A stretch of DNA of 64,000 bases, from contig NZ_JBHSCW010000011.1 in the NCBI RefSeq assembly GCF_042651425.1, positions 62,001 through 126,000 on the forward strand. Reading direction: 5' to 3'. The notes below the pieces were generated by a model. That model was not told the origin of the DNA. It did no database searches and was given only the letters and a program-made list of their open reading frames with translations. Every line of letters starts with the position of its first letter. Position 1 is the first letter of the stretch. This DNA is from Fodinicurvata halophila (GTDB taxonomy: Bacteria; Pseudomonadota; Alphaproteobacteria; Kiloniellales; DSM-21159). Of this stretch, positions 8,086 through 17,391 are shown one piece after another. The position numbers and the translations under genes are program-made.

Positions 8086-8712
8086 ATGTCCGAGAGCATC
8101 CAGCTGACACTGATCCTGGGCACAGCCCTGATCGCCTCACTCAGTCCCGGCCCAACGACCCTGGCCATCGCCAGCACCTCCATGACCTGCGGGCGCAGGT
8201 TCGGCCTGGCGCTGGCCTCGGGCGTCATGACCGGCTCGTTGCTGTGGTCCGTCAGTGCCGCATTCGGGCTGGGCGCGATCATGCTGACCAATGCCTGGGC
8301 ATTGGAAATCCTGCGCTATCTCGGTGCGAGCTATCTTGTCTACCTGGCTGCCATCGCGGGGCGCAAGGCGATGACGGCCCGTGAGCCTCAGACGAACACA
8401 CTGCCCTCGACCTCCCTCGGCCGTGCCTATGGCAAAGGCCTGGCCATCCATCTGACCAATCCGAAGGCCGCCCTGTTCTTCGGCTCGCTCTACTCCATCG
8501 CCATTCCCTCCGGCGCCACGCTGCAGGACCTGATCCTGGTGATCGCCGCAATCGGGCTCCAGAGCTTCCTGGTCTTCCACGGCTATGCCTTGCTGTTCTC
8601 GATTCCGCCGGTGGTCCGTGGCTACCTGCGCCTGCGCCGCTGGTTCGAGGCCTTCTTCGCGCTGGCCTTCGCCTCGGCCGGCATCAAGGTCCTGCTGACG
8701 CGCGTGGCCTGA
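8086..8712 (+). CDS. LysE-family amino-acid exporter
   Basis: A 208-residue inner-membrane exporter of the LysE/RhtB superfamily. Signature features are the N-terminal helix with ASLSPGPTTLAIASTS, about six hydrophobic helices, YLGASYLVYLA and the middle motif HLTNPKAALFFGSLYS. The substrate is probably an amino acid or derivative but cannot be read from sequence. ATG 8086 is preferred to the in-frame TTG at 8074. It lies 43 bases after pyrE and may be transcribed with it. Confidence 0.87.
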   Translation: MSESIQLTLILGTALIASLSPGPTTLAIASTSMTCGRRFGLALASGVMTGSLLWSVSAAFGLGAIMLTNAWALEILRYLGASYLVYLAAIAGRKAMTAREPQTNTLPSTSLGRAYGKGLAIHLTNPKAALFFGSLYSIAIPSGATLQDLILVIAAIGLQSFLVFHGYALLFSIPPVVRGYLRLRRWFEAFFALAFASAGIKVLLTRVA

Positions 8713-8806
8713 GACTTGTGGAATGGCCATGGCTGGCCAAAGGCCGGCACAGCGGAGTACTCTGGTCCTTCCATGGGTCAGGACAATGATCGGGGGATAA
8801 CGGGAT

Positions 8807-9316
8807 ATGAGCCAAGCGGAAAATCCAGAGAACCTCGAGGGTGGCTGTGCCTGCGGCGCAGTGCGCTATCGCATGGCAGGCCCGCCCCTGTTCGTGCACG
8901 GCTGCCATTGTCGCTGGTGTCAGCGGGAAACCGGCAGCGCGCTGGCCATCAACGCCATGATCGAGAGCGAGCGCGTGGAGCTCCTGCAAGGTGGCCCGCT
9001 GCTCATTGATACGCCCTCGGAAAGCGGCAAGGGCCAGAAGGTCATCCGCTGTCCGAACTGTCACGTCGCGCTCTGGAGCCATTATGCCGGCGCCGGCGAC
9101 AAGGTTGCATTCCTGCGTGTCGGCACCCTGGACGACCCCGACCGCTTCCCGCCCGATATCCATATCTTCACAGAGTCCAAGCAGCCCTGGCTGCCTCTGC
9201 CCGATGACGTTCCCGCCATGCCCCAGTACTATCGCCGCAGCCAGCACTGGCCGCCCGAAAGCCTCGAGCGCTGGGAGGTACTTCGCAGCAAACCTGGCAT
9301 GAAGGCAGACCGATGA
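8807..9316 (+). CDS. GFA family (CENP-V/GFA fold) zinc-binding protein
   Basis: A 169-residue protein with the Cys-rich pattern of the glutathione-dependent formaldehyde-activating family: GGCACGAVRYR, HGCHCRWCQRETGSAL and IRCPNCHVALWSHY, which together make the zinc-binding site. Family members are mostly uncharacterised, and S-hydroxymethyl-glutathione chemistry is proven for only a few. The stop overlaps the start of the following hydrolase by four bases (ATGA), showing translational coupling. Confidence 0.87.
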   Translation: MSQAENPENLEGGCACGAVRYRMAGPPLFVHGCHCRWCQRETGSALAINAMIESERVELLQGGPLLIDTPSESGKGQKVIRCPNCHVALWSHYAGAGDKVAFLRVGTLDDPDRFPPDIHIFTESKQPWLPLPDDVPAMPQYYRRSQHWPPESLERWEVLRSKPGMKADR

Positions 9317-10203
9317 AGCGGATCGTGGCCGGGGATCTCGAAGTCGCTTACCTGGACCAGGGGCCACGGGACGGCTTTCCGGCTGTCCTGCTGCACGGTT
9401 TTCCCTACGATGTTCATGCCTACGACGAGGTGGTTCCCCGCCTCGCCGAAAAAGGCATCCGCTGTATTGTTCCCTACCTGCGCGGCTATGGGCCGACACG
9501 CTTCCTGTCTGCAGACACGCCCCGCTCGGGCCAGCAGGCCGCGCTGGGAAACGACCTGCGGGCACTCCTGGACGCACTCGACATCCCGCGGGCCATCCTG
9601 GCCGGTTACGACTGGGGCGGCCGGGCCGCCTGCGTCGTGGCCGCTCTCTGGCCGGAACGCGCCCGGGGGCTGATCAGTTGCGGGGACGGATACAACATCC
9701 AGGACATTGCCAACGCGGGGATGCCGGCCGCGCCGGAACAGGAACGGCGCTTCTGGTACCAGTACTATTTACACTCCGAACGCGGCCGTGCCGGCCTGGA
9801 ACAGAACCGCCGGGCCCTGACGCACCTGCTCTGGGAGCTCTGGTCGCCGACCTGGCGCTTCGACGCGGAAACCTTCGAACGCAGCGCCGCCGCCTTCGAC
9901 AATCTGGACTTCGTCGAGGTGGTGATCCACTCCTATCGGCACCGTTATGGGCTGGTTCCCAGTGATCCAGCTCTGCAGAGCCTTGAAGCTCAGTTGGCCG
10001 ACCAGCCCGCCATCACCGTACCTGCCATTGTCCTCGAAGGGGCCGACGACGGTGTCGACCCGCCCGCTGAGTTGGATCGCCACGCATCGCATTTCACGGG
10101 CAGTTATGAACGCCGCATCATCCCCGGTACCGGCCACAACCTGCCCCAGGAGGCCCCGGATGCTTTCGTCCGGGCCATCTGCGATCTGAGCGGTAAGCGT
10201 TGA
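9313..10203 (+). CDS. Alpha/beta hydrolase, epoxide-hydrolase/dehalogenase type
   Basis: A 296-residue alpha/beta hydrolase. The oxyanion motif LLHGFPYDVHAYDEV lies near residue 28. The nucleophile elbow is GYDWGG, with Asp rather than Ser, as in haloalkane/haloacetate dehalogenases and epoxide hydrolases. Asp follows in EGADDGVDPP, and the catalytic His lies in GTGHNLPQEAP. Coupling to the GFA gene suggests a joint role in handling a reactive small molecule, which is inference. It is convergent with the SAF-domain oxidoreductase. Confidence 0.87.
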   Translation: MKRIVAGDLEVAYLDQGPRDGFPAVLLHGFPYDVHAYDEVVPRLAEKGIRCIVPYLRGYGPTRFLSADTPRSGQQAALGNDLRALLDALDIPRAILAGYDWGGRAACVVAALWPERARGLISCGDGYNIQDIANAGMPAAPEQERRFWYQYYLHSERGRAGLEQNRRALTHLLWELWSPTWRFDAETFERSAAAFDNLDFVEVVIHSYRHRYGLVPSDPALQSLEAQLADQPAITVPAIVLEGADDGVDPPAELDRHASHFTGSYERRIIPGTGHNLPQEAPDAFVRAICDLSGKR

Positions 10204-10222
10204 GAAGGCTGGATAGGCGCTT

Positions 10223-11596
10223 CTAGACCGCCGTCTCCAGCCGCTTGCCAAACATCTCTTCCATGTCGCGGCGGACATTTACCGCATCTCCATCCGGGAC
10301 CTCGACGTCCTGCCAGACAACAATTTCACCCTCGGCAACCGCACGCTTGAGAGTCACGCCATGCGCCAGCCCGATGGGCAAGCCGCCCCTGGAGAGCGAA
10401 TCGCTGGCCCGCATCAGGCGGCCCCAGACGGTGTAGCCGCCCTCTCCGTCCAGCACCTCACCGGCGGTGAGCGCGCGCTTGGCCACGGCCACGACGTCCG
10501 AGTTGAACGCCTCTGAGGTGCCGGTTGGCTCGCCGCGCAGGGCGGCGTTGGCGACACTGACGGGCAGTTCCAGCCCGATCAGGTGGGTGGGGCGGAACAG
10601 CGTGGCATATCGGCCGGACGGATCCGTGACCACCTGGTACTCGCGGAAACAGCGGCGCACATAGTCCGCACCGATTCCTGCGTCGTCCATCGCCTCGAAG
10701 GTCACATAGACACCCCAGCGCAGGTCACCGAAGACATGGCGGCCGTCCCGTTCCTCGCTGGACACCACCTCGACCATCCCCGCCTGTTCGAGCACACCGC
10801 CGTGATCGCGCGGCTTCAGCACCTTCGGCAGGTCGTGGACGCCCACCGGCGGGAACAACAGGCCGTCTTTCGGCGCCGTCAGGCCAGCGGCGTTGGAGAC
10901 GGCGGCCATCTCGATGCCCGACTTCGTCCCGTCCAGGAAGGAATTGAACATCTGCGGGTTCATGCCACCCTTTTCCGCCTCTTCCGGCGACAGGCCATAA
11001 TGCTCCCACACCGTATCAGGCGTGGAGGCATGATAGCCTGGGAGATACTTGGTGCCCTTGCCGGCCGCCACCACGCGGAAGCCGCAGGTGCGCGCCCAGT
11101 CGATCATCTCACAGATCAGCGCCGGCTGGTCGCCGTAGGCCATGGAATAGACCAGGTCTGCCTTGCGGAACTGCGCGGCCAGATAGGGTCCGGCCAACAC
11201 GTCGGCCTCGACGTTCACCATCACCATGTGCCGGCCCTGCTCGGCAGCCAGCAGGGCATGCTGCAGGCCCGCCGTGGGATGGCCCGTGGCATCGATGACC
11301 ACGTCCAGGCCATCCGCACGGATCAGCGCCTCGCCATCGTCGGTGATGCAGGTCCGTCCGCTGTCCCGCGCCTCCTCGAAGCTCGAGGTGACCACGGCCT
11401 CCACATCCCAGCCCGTGCTGGCCAGCGCCGAGCGCGCACGATCCGGGGAGAGATCGGCGATGCCGAGAATCTGCATCCCCGGAATGACCCGCGCCTGGGC
11501 CAGGAACATGGAGCCGAACTTGCCCGCCCCGATCAGGCCGACGCGAATCGGTCGGCCTTCCGACTGGCGGCGCTGAAGCATCGAATAGAGATTCAT
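10223..11596 (-). CDS. Gfo/Idh/MocA-like oxidoreductase with C-terminal SAF domain
   Basis: A 457-residue protein. The Rossmann fold is near the N-terminus (IRVGLIGAGKFGSMF), then IADLSPDRARSAL, VVIDATGHPTAG and HMVMVNVEADVLAG. The C-terminal part (KRALTAGEVLDGEGGYTVWG through GEIVVWQDVEV) is a SAF domain, as in homoserine-dehydrogenase-like oxidoreductases with sialic-acid-synthase/FlgA-type tails. The likely substrate is a polyol or sugar acid, but it is unknown. ATG 11596 gives the normal start. It is divergent from an ABC peptide-type binding protein across 253 bases, so the two may share regulation. Confidence 0.82.
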   Translation of the reverse strand: MNLYSMLQRRQSEGRPIRVGLIGAGKFGSMFLAQARVIPGMQILGIADLSPDRARSALASTGWDVEAVVTSSFEEARDSGRTCITDDGEALIRADGLDVVIDATGHPTAGLQHALLAAEQGRHMVMVNVEADVLAGPYLAAQFRKADLVYSMAYGDQPALICEMIDWARTCGFRVVAAGKGTKYLPGYHASTPDTVWEHYGLSPEEAEKGGMNPQMFNSFLDGTKSGIEMAAVSNAAGLTAPKDGLLFPPVGVHDLPKVLKPRDHGGVLEQAGMVEVVSSEERDGRHVFGDLRWGVYVTFEAMDDAGIGADYVRRCFREYQVVTDPSGRYATLFRPTHLIGLELPVSVANAALRGEPTGTSEAFNSDVVAVAKRALTAGEVLDGEGGYTVWGRLMRASDSLSRGGLPIGLAHGVTLKRAVAEGEIVVWQDVEVPDGDAVNVRRDMEEMFGKRLETAV

Positions 11597-11849
11597 GGAA
11601 CCATCCCCTGAAATGGAAAGAACGAGAGTCGTCCAGAGCCTGTGCCTGCCAGCGTGAGGCTCCCCCGAAATACCTCGAGTTATGGTGGGAACAGCGTCAT
11701 CGCGGCCCTCGTGGTTGTCAACGCCTGCCGCCGCGCGGCTTGTCCGCTGGCGGCTTCGCGCCGGGGAAATCTTTCCGGCCGGACAACCTCCTCCCTCGCG
11801 CCTGCTTGCAAGCTGCGTTAGTCTCGTGGCTGCGAGAAAAGGAGAGAAA

Positions 11850-13517
11850 ATGCGTTCTTTCATGAAGTTGACCCTCGTTGTGTTGCTGGCAGCCTTCGCG
11901 CTTTCCGCCCGCGCCGCCGGCGCCGAGACCCTGACCATCGGCATCACGCAGTATCCCTCGACACTCAATCCCAACATCGACAGCATGCTGGCCAAGAGCT
12001 ACGTCAACGGCATGACCTCGCGGCCGCTCTCGCACTACGATCAGGACTGGCAGGTCACCTGTTTCCTGTGTACGGAGGTACCGACCCTCGAGAACGGCGG
12101 CGCCGAACGGGTTTCGCGCGACGAGGGCCGGGACGGCCTGAAAGTCACCTTCCAGCTGAAGGAGGGCCTCGAATGGGGCGACGGGACGCCGGTCACCAGC
12201 GAGGATGTCGTCTTCACCTGGGACGTGGGCAGCCACCCGGAGTCCGGTATCAGCAACGCCGAACTCTATCGCCGCATCGAGGACATCACCGTCCACGACG
12301 AAAGAACCTTCACTTTCCACCTGGACCGGGTGACCTTCGCCTATAACGCGTTTGCCGACTACCGCCTGCTGCCCGCCCATATCGAACGCCCGATCTTCGA
12401 GGAGAACCCGGCGCAGTATCGCAATCGCACGGCCTTCGACAGCAACCCCACGAATCCCGGGCTCTCCCTGGGGCCTTACCGTGTCAGCGATCTGGAGCCA
12501 GGCGCGCGCATCACGCTTGTGAAGAACGAGCACTGGTCCGGAAAGGATCCCCATTTCGACCGGATCGTCGTCCGCATCTTCGAGAATACCACGGCGCTGG
12601 AAGCCAACCTGCTGTCGGGGTCAATCGACATGATATCCGGTGAGCTGGGGCTCAGCATCGACCAGGCACTGGCCTTCGAGGATCGGCACGGCGACAGCTA
12701 CGATGTCATTCACAAGCCGGGGCTGATCTACGAGCACATCGACCTCAATCTGGACAACCCCATCCTGGCCGACCGTCGCGTGCGGCGCGCCCTGCTCTAC
12801 GGCCTCGATCGCAAGGCCATCTCAGAGCAGCTGTTCCATGGCGAACAGCCGGTGGCCCTGACCTCCGTCAGCCCGTTGGACTGGGTGTTCGAGGAGGACG
12901 TACCACGCTATGCCTACGATCCCGAGAAGGCCGTCGCCCTGCTCGAGGAGGCCGGCTGGACGGAGATGCGCCAGGGGGTCCGCCACAATGCCGAGGGCAA
13001 GCCCCTGCGTTTCGAGATCATGACCACGGCCGGCAACCGCACGCGCGAACTGATCCAGCAGGTCCTGCAGAGCCAGTGGCAGGAGATCGGTGTGGAGCTG
13101 GCCATCCGCAACCAGCCGCCGCGCGTGCTCTTCGGGGAGACTCTGAACCGGCGCGAATTCAGTGCCATGGCACTCTTCGCCTGGATTTCCAGTCCGGAAA
13201 GCGTGCCGCGCACGACCCTGCACTCCGAGGAGATTCCCAGCGAAGAGAACGGATGGGTGGGACAGAACTTCACCGGCTTCTCCAACGAACGCATGGACAG
13301 CCTGATCGACCGGATCGAGGTCGAGCTCGACCGCGAGAAACGCCGCGAACTGTGGGGCGAACTGCAAACCCTCTATGCCAAGGAACTGCCCGCCCTGCCT
13401 CTGTTCTGGCGTGCCAACAGTTTCATCCTGCCGGAATGGCTCGAGGGGGTTCAGCCCACCGGGCACATGGGCACCTCGACCCTATGGGTCGAGGACTGGC
13501 ACCGCGAGGGATCCTGA
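11850..13517 (+). CDS. ABC transporter substrate-binding protein, family 5 (peptide/nickel/opine class)
   Basis: A 555-residue periplasmic receptor. The signal peptide (MRSFMKLTLVVLLAAFALSARAAGA, split here by a basic start and a hydrophobic core) ends near residue 25. Family features include TLNPNIDSMLAKSYVNGMTS, LKEGLEWGDGTPVTSEDVVF, RRALLYGLDRKAI and YDPEKAVALLEEAGW. AAAAGGAGA precedes ATG 11850. It starts a receptor-permease-permease operon. The ligand is unknown; the class binds peptides, opines, nickel and some sugars. Confidence 0.9.
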   Translation: MRSFMKLTLVVLLAAFALSARAAGAETLTIGITQYPSTLNPNIDSMLAKSYVNGMTSRPLSHYDQDWQVTCFLCTEVPTLENGGAERVSRDEGRDGLKVTFQLKEGLEWGDGTPVTSEDVVFTWDVGSHPESGISNAELYRRIEDITVHDERTFTFHLDRVTFAYNAFADYRLLPAHIERPIFEENPAQYRNRTAFDSNPTNPGLSLGPYRVSDLEPGARITLVKNEHWSGKDPHFDRIVVRIFENTTALEANLLSGSIDMISGELGLSIDQALAFEDRHGDSYDVIHKPGLIYEHIDLNLDNPILADRRVRRALLYGLDRKAISEQLFHGEQPVALTSVSPLDWVFEEDVPRYAYDPEKAVALLEEAGWTEMRQGVRHNAEGKPLRFEIMTTAGNRTRELIQQVLQSQWQEIGVELAIRNQPPRVLFGETLNRREFSAMALFAWISSPESVPRTTLHSEEIPSEENGWVGQNFTGFSNERMDSLIDRIEVELDREKRRELWGELQTLYAKELPALPLFWRANSFILPEWLEGVQPTGHMGTSTLWVEDWHREGS

Positions 13518-13560
13518 AGGCATGAGCAGCCGGACACGCGGCGGGAAGAACGAGGTCTAG

Positions 13561-14505
13561 ATGGGCGCCTATCTCACCCGGCGCCTGCTTGAATCCCTGT
13601 TCGTCCTGTTCGTCATGTCCTTCGTGATCTACGGGCTGATCGCGCTCATGCCCGGGGACCCGGTCGACCTGATGATCTCCGCCGATCCGAACCTGACGGC
13701 TGCGGATGCCCAGCGCCTGAAGGCGCTATACGGCCTCGACCAGCCGTTTCACGAGCGTTACTGGAACTGGCTGACCTCAGCCCTGTCCGGAGATCTCGGC
13801 TATTCGCGGCTGTTCGCCGTGCCCGTAACCGAAGTCCTGCTGCCACGTCTTGGCAACACCCTGTTGCTCATGTTCGCGGCCCTGCTGGTCGCCTTCATCA
13901 TCGCCCTGCCCGCCGGCCTTCTGGCGGCGCGCAAGCCCGGCAGCCTGGCGGATATCACGATCAACCTGCTGGCCTTTGCCGGACTTTCCCTCCCCTCCTT
14001 CTGGATGGCCATCCTTCTGATCCTGCTGTTCGCGGTCCATCTGGGCTGGTTTCCTGCCGGCGGCACCGGCGACGGCGGCTTCGTGGAAACAGCCCGGCAC
14101 ATGGTCTTGCCGGTAATGGCGCTCAGCATCACCAGCATCGGCACGCTGCTGCGTCATGTTCGTGCAGCCGTACGCGAGAGCATGCGCCAGGACTACGTGC
14201 GCACCGCCCGTGCCAAGGGACTCAGCGAAAATCGCATCCTCTACGGGCATGTGCTGCGCAACGCCATGATTCCGGTGGTGACCATTCTGGCCCTGGACAT
14301 GGGCACGCTGTTCGGCGGCGCGCTGATCACCGAGACCATCTTCGGCTGGCTGGGCATGGGCAAGACGATCTATGACGCCGTCATGGGCAACGACTACAAC
14401 CTGGCGCTGGTCGGCCTGCTGCTGGCCACCGCAACGGTTCTGCTCGCCAACATCCTGGCCGACCTTGTCTACGGCTGGCTGGATCCGAGGATCGAATACG
14501 AATGA
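13561..14505 (+). CDS. ABC transporter permease, DppB type
   Basis: A 314-residue inner-membrane permease. The N-terminus MGAYLTRRLLESLFVLFVMS and GDPVDLMISA are typical of DppB/OppB proteins. Six hydrophobic helices follow, with the EAA loop VRESMRQDYVRTARAKGLSE that would contact an ATPase. It starts 43 bases after the receptor gene and overlaps the next permease by four bases. Confidence 0.92.
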   Translation: MGAYLTRRLLESLFVLFVMSFVIYGLIALMPGDPVDLMISADPNLTAADAQRLKALYGLDQPFHERYWNWLTSALSGDLGYSRLFAVPVTEVLLPRLGNTLLLMFAALLVAFIIALPAGLLAARKPGSLADITINLLAFAGLSLPSFWMAILLILLFAVHLGWFPAGGTGDGGFVETARHMVLPVMALSITSIGTLLRHVRAAVRESMRQDYVRTARAKGLSENRILYGHVLRNAMIPVVTILALDMGTLFGGALITETIFGWLGMGKTIYDAVMGNDYNLALVGLLLATATVLLANILADLVYGWLDPRIEYE

Positions 14506-15452
14506 GCCAGCAGACAGTCCTCTCTGCCAACCAGGGACAGCCTCAGGGCAATAGGGACGGAACGATAACCTATTGGCGACGCTTCCTGTGGCACAAGCCG
14601 GCTGTCCTCTCCCTGATCCTGCTTGTCATCTTTGCTGCTGCCTGCACGGCCGCCCCTCTGTTCGAGATCTGGCTGGGGGCCGAGATGGAGCAGGTGAACC
14701 TGATGGCCCGCTACGCACCGCCATCACCCGAGCATCCACTGGGCACCGACGAACTGGGCCGCGACACGCTGATCCGACTGCTCTACGGCGGGCGCATCTC
14801 GCTCGCGGTCGGTCTGCTGGCGGCACTCTGTTCTGCCGTGATCGGCACCTGCCTGGGCATCGTGGCCGGCTATTTCGGCGGGCGCTTCGATGCCGTGCTC
14901 ATGCGCCTGACCGACACCGTGATTGCCCTGCCCCTATTGCCGCTGCTCATCATCATGGCGGCGATCGATCCCACCAAGCTGGGGGTGCCGCAGGATGTCG
15001 CCGAGTCCACATTGCTGAGCTTCTATCGCATCGTCGCGCTCATCGCCCTGTTCGGCTGGACCACCGTGGCCCGCCTGGTCCGCGGCGCCACGCTCAGTCT
15101 CAAGCGCCGTGAATTCATCATCGCGGCCGAAGCCCTGGGGGCGGGACCCTGGCGCGTCATGCTGCGTCATATCCTGCCCAACGTCTTCTCGCCCATCGTG
15201 GTGGCCACCACCCTGTCCATCGGCAACATCATCCTGCTGGAATCGGCGCTGTCCTTCCTGGGCCTGGGCATCCAGCCGCCGCTGCCCAGCTGGGGCAACA
15301 TGCTGACGGGGGCCCAGGAACTGATCTGGGAAGCGCCCATGCTGGCGATCTGGCCGGGGCTGTTCATCTTCCTGACGGTGATCGCCTTCAACTTCCTGGG
15401 CGACGGTCTCCAGGATGCGCTCGATCCGCGATCAAGTGGTTTCCGGCGCTAA
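14502..15452 (+). CDS. ABC transporter permease, DppC type
   Basis: A 316-residue partner permease. It has the DppC N-terminal domain and first helix (WRRFLWHKPAVLSLILLVIF), HPLGTDELGRDTLIRLLYGG and the EAA loop RREFIIAAEALGAGPWRVML. ATGA overlap with the upstream permease indicates coupled translation. Its last 21 bases overlap the convergent hydrolase gene. No DppD/DppF ATPase follows, so energy must come from ATPases elsewhere in the genome. Confidence 0.92.
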   Translation: MSQQTVLSANQGQPQGNRDGTITYWRRFLWHKPAVLSLILLVIFAAACTAAPLFEIWLGAEMEQVNLMARYAPPSPEHPLGTDELGRDTLIRLLYGGRISLAVGLLAALCSAVIGTCLGIVAGYFGGRFDAVLMRLTDTVIALPLLPLLIIMAAIDPTKLGVPQDVAESTLLSFYRIVALIALFGWTTVARLVRGATLSLKRREFIIAAEALGAGPWRVMLRHILPNVFSPIVVATTLSIGNIILLESALSFLGLGIQPPLPSWGNMLTGAQELIWEAPMLAIWPGLFIFLTVIAFNFLGDGLQDALDPRSSGFRR

Positions 15453-16241
15453 GCCACCGAAGCAGTCCGGCAGGCCGTACTCCAATGCCCGCGCCGTTTC
15501 CCGAGGTTGCTCCAGCATGAGCATATGTCCCGCACCGGTGATCTGGCAGGCCTGTGCGTTTCGCAGGTGGTCCAGCAGCTTGCGTCCCGCCTTGGCCGGT
15601 GTCATGCGGTCCTCACTGCCCAGGACCAGCAGCACGGGACAGTCGATGCGGACGGCTGTCTCCGCGGCCTGCCGATAGTCGTTGCAGGCGGCGAGATCAT
15701 TGTAGAGAACGGCTGGTACCGACTCGCTCAGCAGCTGCCGCGTCCGCTGCACGGCCGTGGCCGCCTCTGCACCCGGGTCGGCTGGAGATGCATGGCCCCA
15801 TCCGACAATCATCTCCACAGCCTGAGGATTGCCTTCCTTGGCGGCCACCAGAAGCTTGGGATGAACTGGCATCGTCTCGGCCACCCCCAGCAGAGCCAGA
15901 CTGTGCACGCGATCCGGACAGCGCGCCGCAGTTTCCAGGGCGACCAGTGCCCCCATGGAATGGCCCACGAGACAGGCCTGCATCACGCCCGCCTCCTCAA
16001 GCAATTTCTCAAGCCACTGCGCCATCGCCGCTATGTCCGGCAGAAGCGGACCGCCCGAGCGGCCATGCCCGGGCAGGTCCGGCGCCAGAATGGCCGGCGT
16101 TTCGGTGAAGGCGGATAGAAGGGGGGACCATGCACCATGGCTCATGCCTGCCCCATGCAGGAAAACAAGCACAGGCTCCGCCCCACCAGGCGGATCCTGG
16201 GAAAGCGCATGTACGGATGTGTTGTCGACGAGGTATTCCAT
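15432..16241 (-). CDS. Alpha/beta hydrolase
   Basis: A 269-residue serine hydrolase with oxyanion motif VFLHGAGMSHGAW, LAPDLPGHGRSGG, nucleophile elbow GHSMG (Ser in VGHSMGALVALE), acid LGSEDRMTP and catalytic His in TGAGHMLMLEQP. No substrate can be assigned. The 3' end overlaps the DppC gene tail to tail by 21 bases. Confidence 0.87.
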   Translation of the reverse strand: MEYLVDNTSVHALSQDPPGGAEPVLVFLHGAGMSHGAWSPLLSAFTETPAILAPDLPGHGRSGGPLLPDIAAMAQWLEKLLEEAGVMQACLVGHSMGALVALETAARCPDRVHSLALLGVAETMPVHPKLLVAAKEGNPQAVEMIVGWGHASPADPGAEAATAVQRTRQLLSESVPAVLYNDLAACNDYRQAAETAVRIDCPVLLVLGSEDRMTPAKAGRKLLDHLRNAQACQITGAGHMLMLEQPRETARALEYGLPDCFGGLAPETT

Positions 16242-16295
16242 GGTGGCCCCCCGAAGGCCTTCACAAGGCAGGCGGCAAGGCTCTGAAAGTTTTGA

Positions 16296-16337
16296 GGGCC
16301 GCAGCTCCCCCTTGGGAAGTGCGGCCCCCTTCTTTTA
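16296..16337 (+). terminator. Hairpin with T-rich tail in the 16.2-16.66 kb gap
   Basis: GGGCCGCA (16296-16303) pairs with TGCGGCCC (16320-16327), followed by CCTTCTTTT. It has intrinsic-terminator shape on the plus strand, but no plus-strand gene ends just before it. It may end a short unannotated transcript or be part of the 5' region of the minus-strand hydrolase. Confidence 0.35.
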
Positions 16338-16511
16338 CAAGCCTTGCCCTGTGCAACTTGCCTAGGAACGAAGCCTAAAGACATCCGAGGCAAAGAATCA
16401 AGCCTTAAGATTGCATTCTATTTACTGAAGAGAATTACAGGGCGCAGGATAGTCCGGCGCATGGGCAACAAGGGCGTCGCAAGACCACCTCCTTGTCGCC
16501 CCCTGAGCGCC

Positions 16512-16640
16512 GACAAAGAAAATGCCGCCGAGAGTATCGGCGGCAAGTTGCACAGGGAGACTCGCAATCGAAGGATACAAAGCGGAAATACAAATGCTCG
16601 TGTTCCGCTGATACAAGCTATCCTGCAGCAACAATACTAA
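16512..16640 (-). ncRNA. Candidate small RNA ended by an intrinsic terminator
   Basis: On the minus strand GCCGCCGA (from 16544) pairs with TCGGCGGC (to 16524), and ATTTTCTTT follows, a good intrinsic terminator. No minus-strand gene ends here: DUF429 lies on the other strand. About 100 bases upstream is an AT-rich stretch with TTGTGT and TAGTAT that could hold a promoter, although the hexamer spacing is poor. No convincing reading frame is present. I do not recognise an RNA family. Confidence 0.3.
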
Positions 16641-16657
16641 AATAAGGTTAACACAAA

Positions 16658-17359
16658 TTGGGGACACAAGATATCATTTATGGAGGATTCGACGGCTGCC
16701 GTGCAGGCTGGATTCTCTGCTCCCTGAATGCGTCCCGGCGAACTCCGGGCTTTGAACTTCTGGAACGCTGGCCCAAGGACAGTCTGGAGCGAATAGCCTG
16801 TATTGCCGTGGACATGCCCATTGGCCTGCCGGACAGCGGCCGGCGTCGTTGTGACCTTGAGGCGCGCGCTCTTCTGCCCCCACGCACGCGAAGCCGGATC
16901 TTCATGGACCTGAGACGCCCCCTGCTGGAGTGTCCCGACTACGAGGCGGCCAATCGCATGGCGCGTGAGGACGGCCAAGGCCTCAGCAAACAGGCCTGGA
17001 ACCTGCATCCGCGTCTGTGCGAGCTGGATGCCTTTATCACGCCGGCCCGGCAGGCCCGGGTTCTGGAAGCCCACCCCGAACTGGTCTTCCACCGACTGAA
17101 TGATTGGCACAGGCTCGCCAACAAGAAGACAGCCGAGGGACGGCGGCACCGCCTGCACCTTCTGGCCAGGGCGGGCCTGGAACAGGTGGAGCGCGCAATT
17201 CCCTCCGTAGCGCGAAACCGGGCATCCCCCGACGACTTCCTCGATGCCGCAGCCTGTGCCCTGGCCGCAAGCTGGTCGGTCCATCAGCAGGGACATCATG
17301 TCCCGAGCGACTCAGCGGAAACAGACTCCCGCGGCCTGCGCATGGAGATCCACTTCTGA
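16658..17359 (+). CDS. DUF429 domain protein
   Basis: A 233-residue protein with a DUF429-like RNase-H-type fold: the N-terminal strand YGGFDGCRAGWIL, IAVDMPIGLPDSGRRRCD with acidic residues, and late EAHPELVFHRLN and SPDDFLDAAACALAA. Function in the family is unproven; a nuclease-like fold is suggested. The only good start is TTG 16658, as family members begin a few residues before the VDGC motif. The ribosome site is weak (AAGG). Confidence 0.82.
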   Translation: MGTQDIIYGGFDGCRAGWILCSLNASRRTPGFELLERWPKDSLERIACIAVDMPIGLPDSGRRRCDLEARALLPPRTRSRIFMDLRRPLLECPDYEAANRMAREDGQGLSKQAWNLHPRLCELDAFITPARQARVLEAHPELVFHRLNDWHRLANKKTAEGRRHRLHLLARAGLEQVERAIPSVARNRASPDDFLDAAACALAASWSVHQQGHHVPSDSAETDSRGLRMEIHF

Positions 17360-17391
17360 AGGATGCCGCCGCCCCCAGGCAGTGCCCGGGT

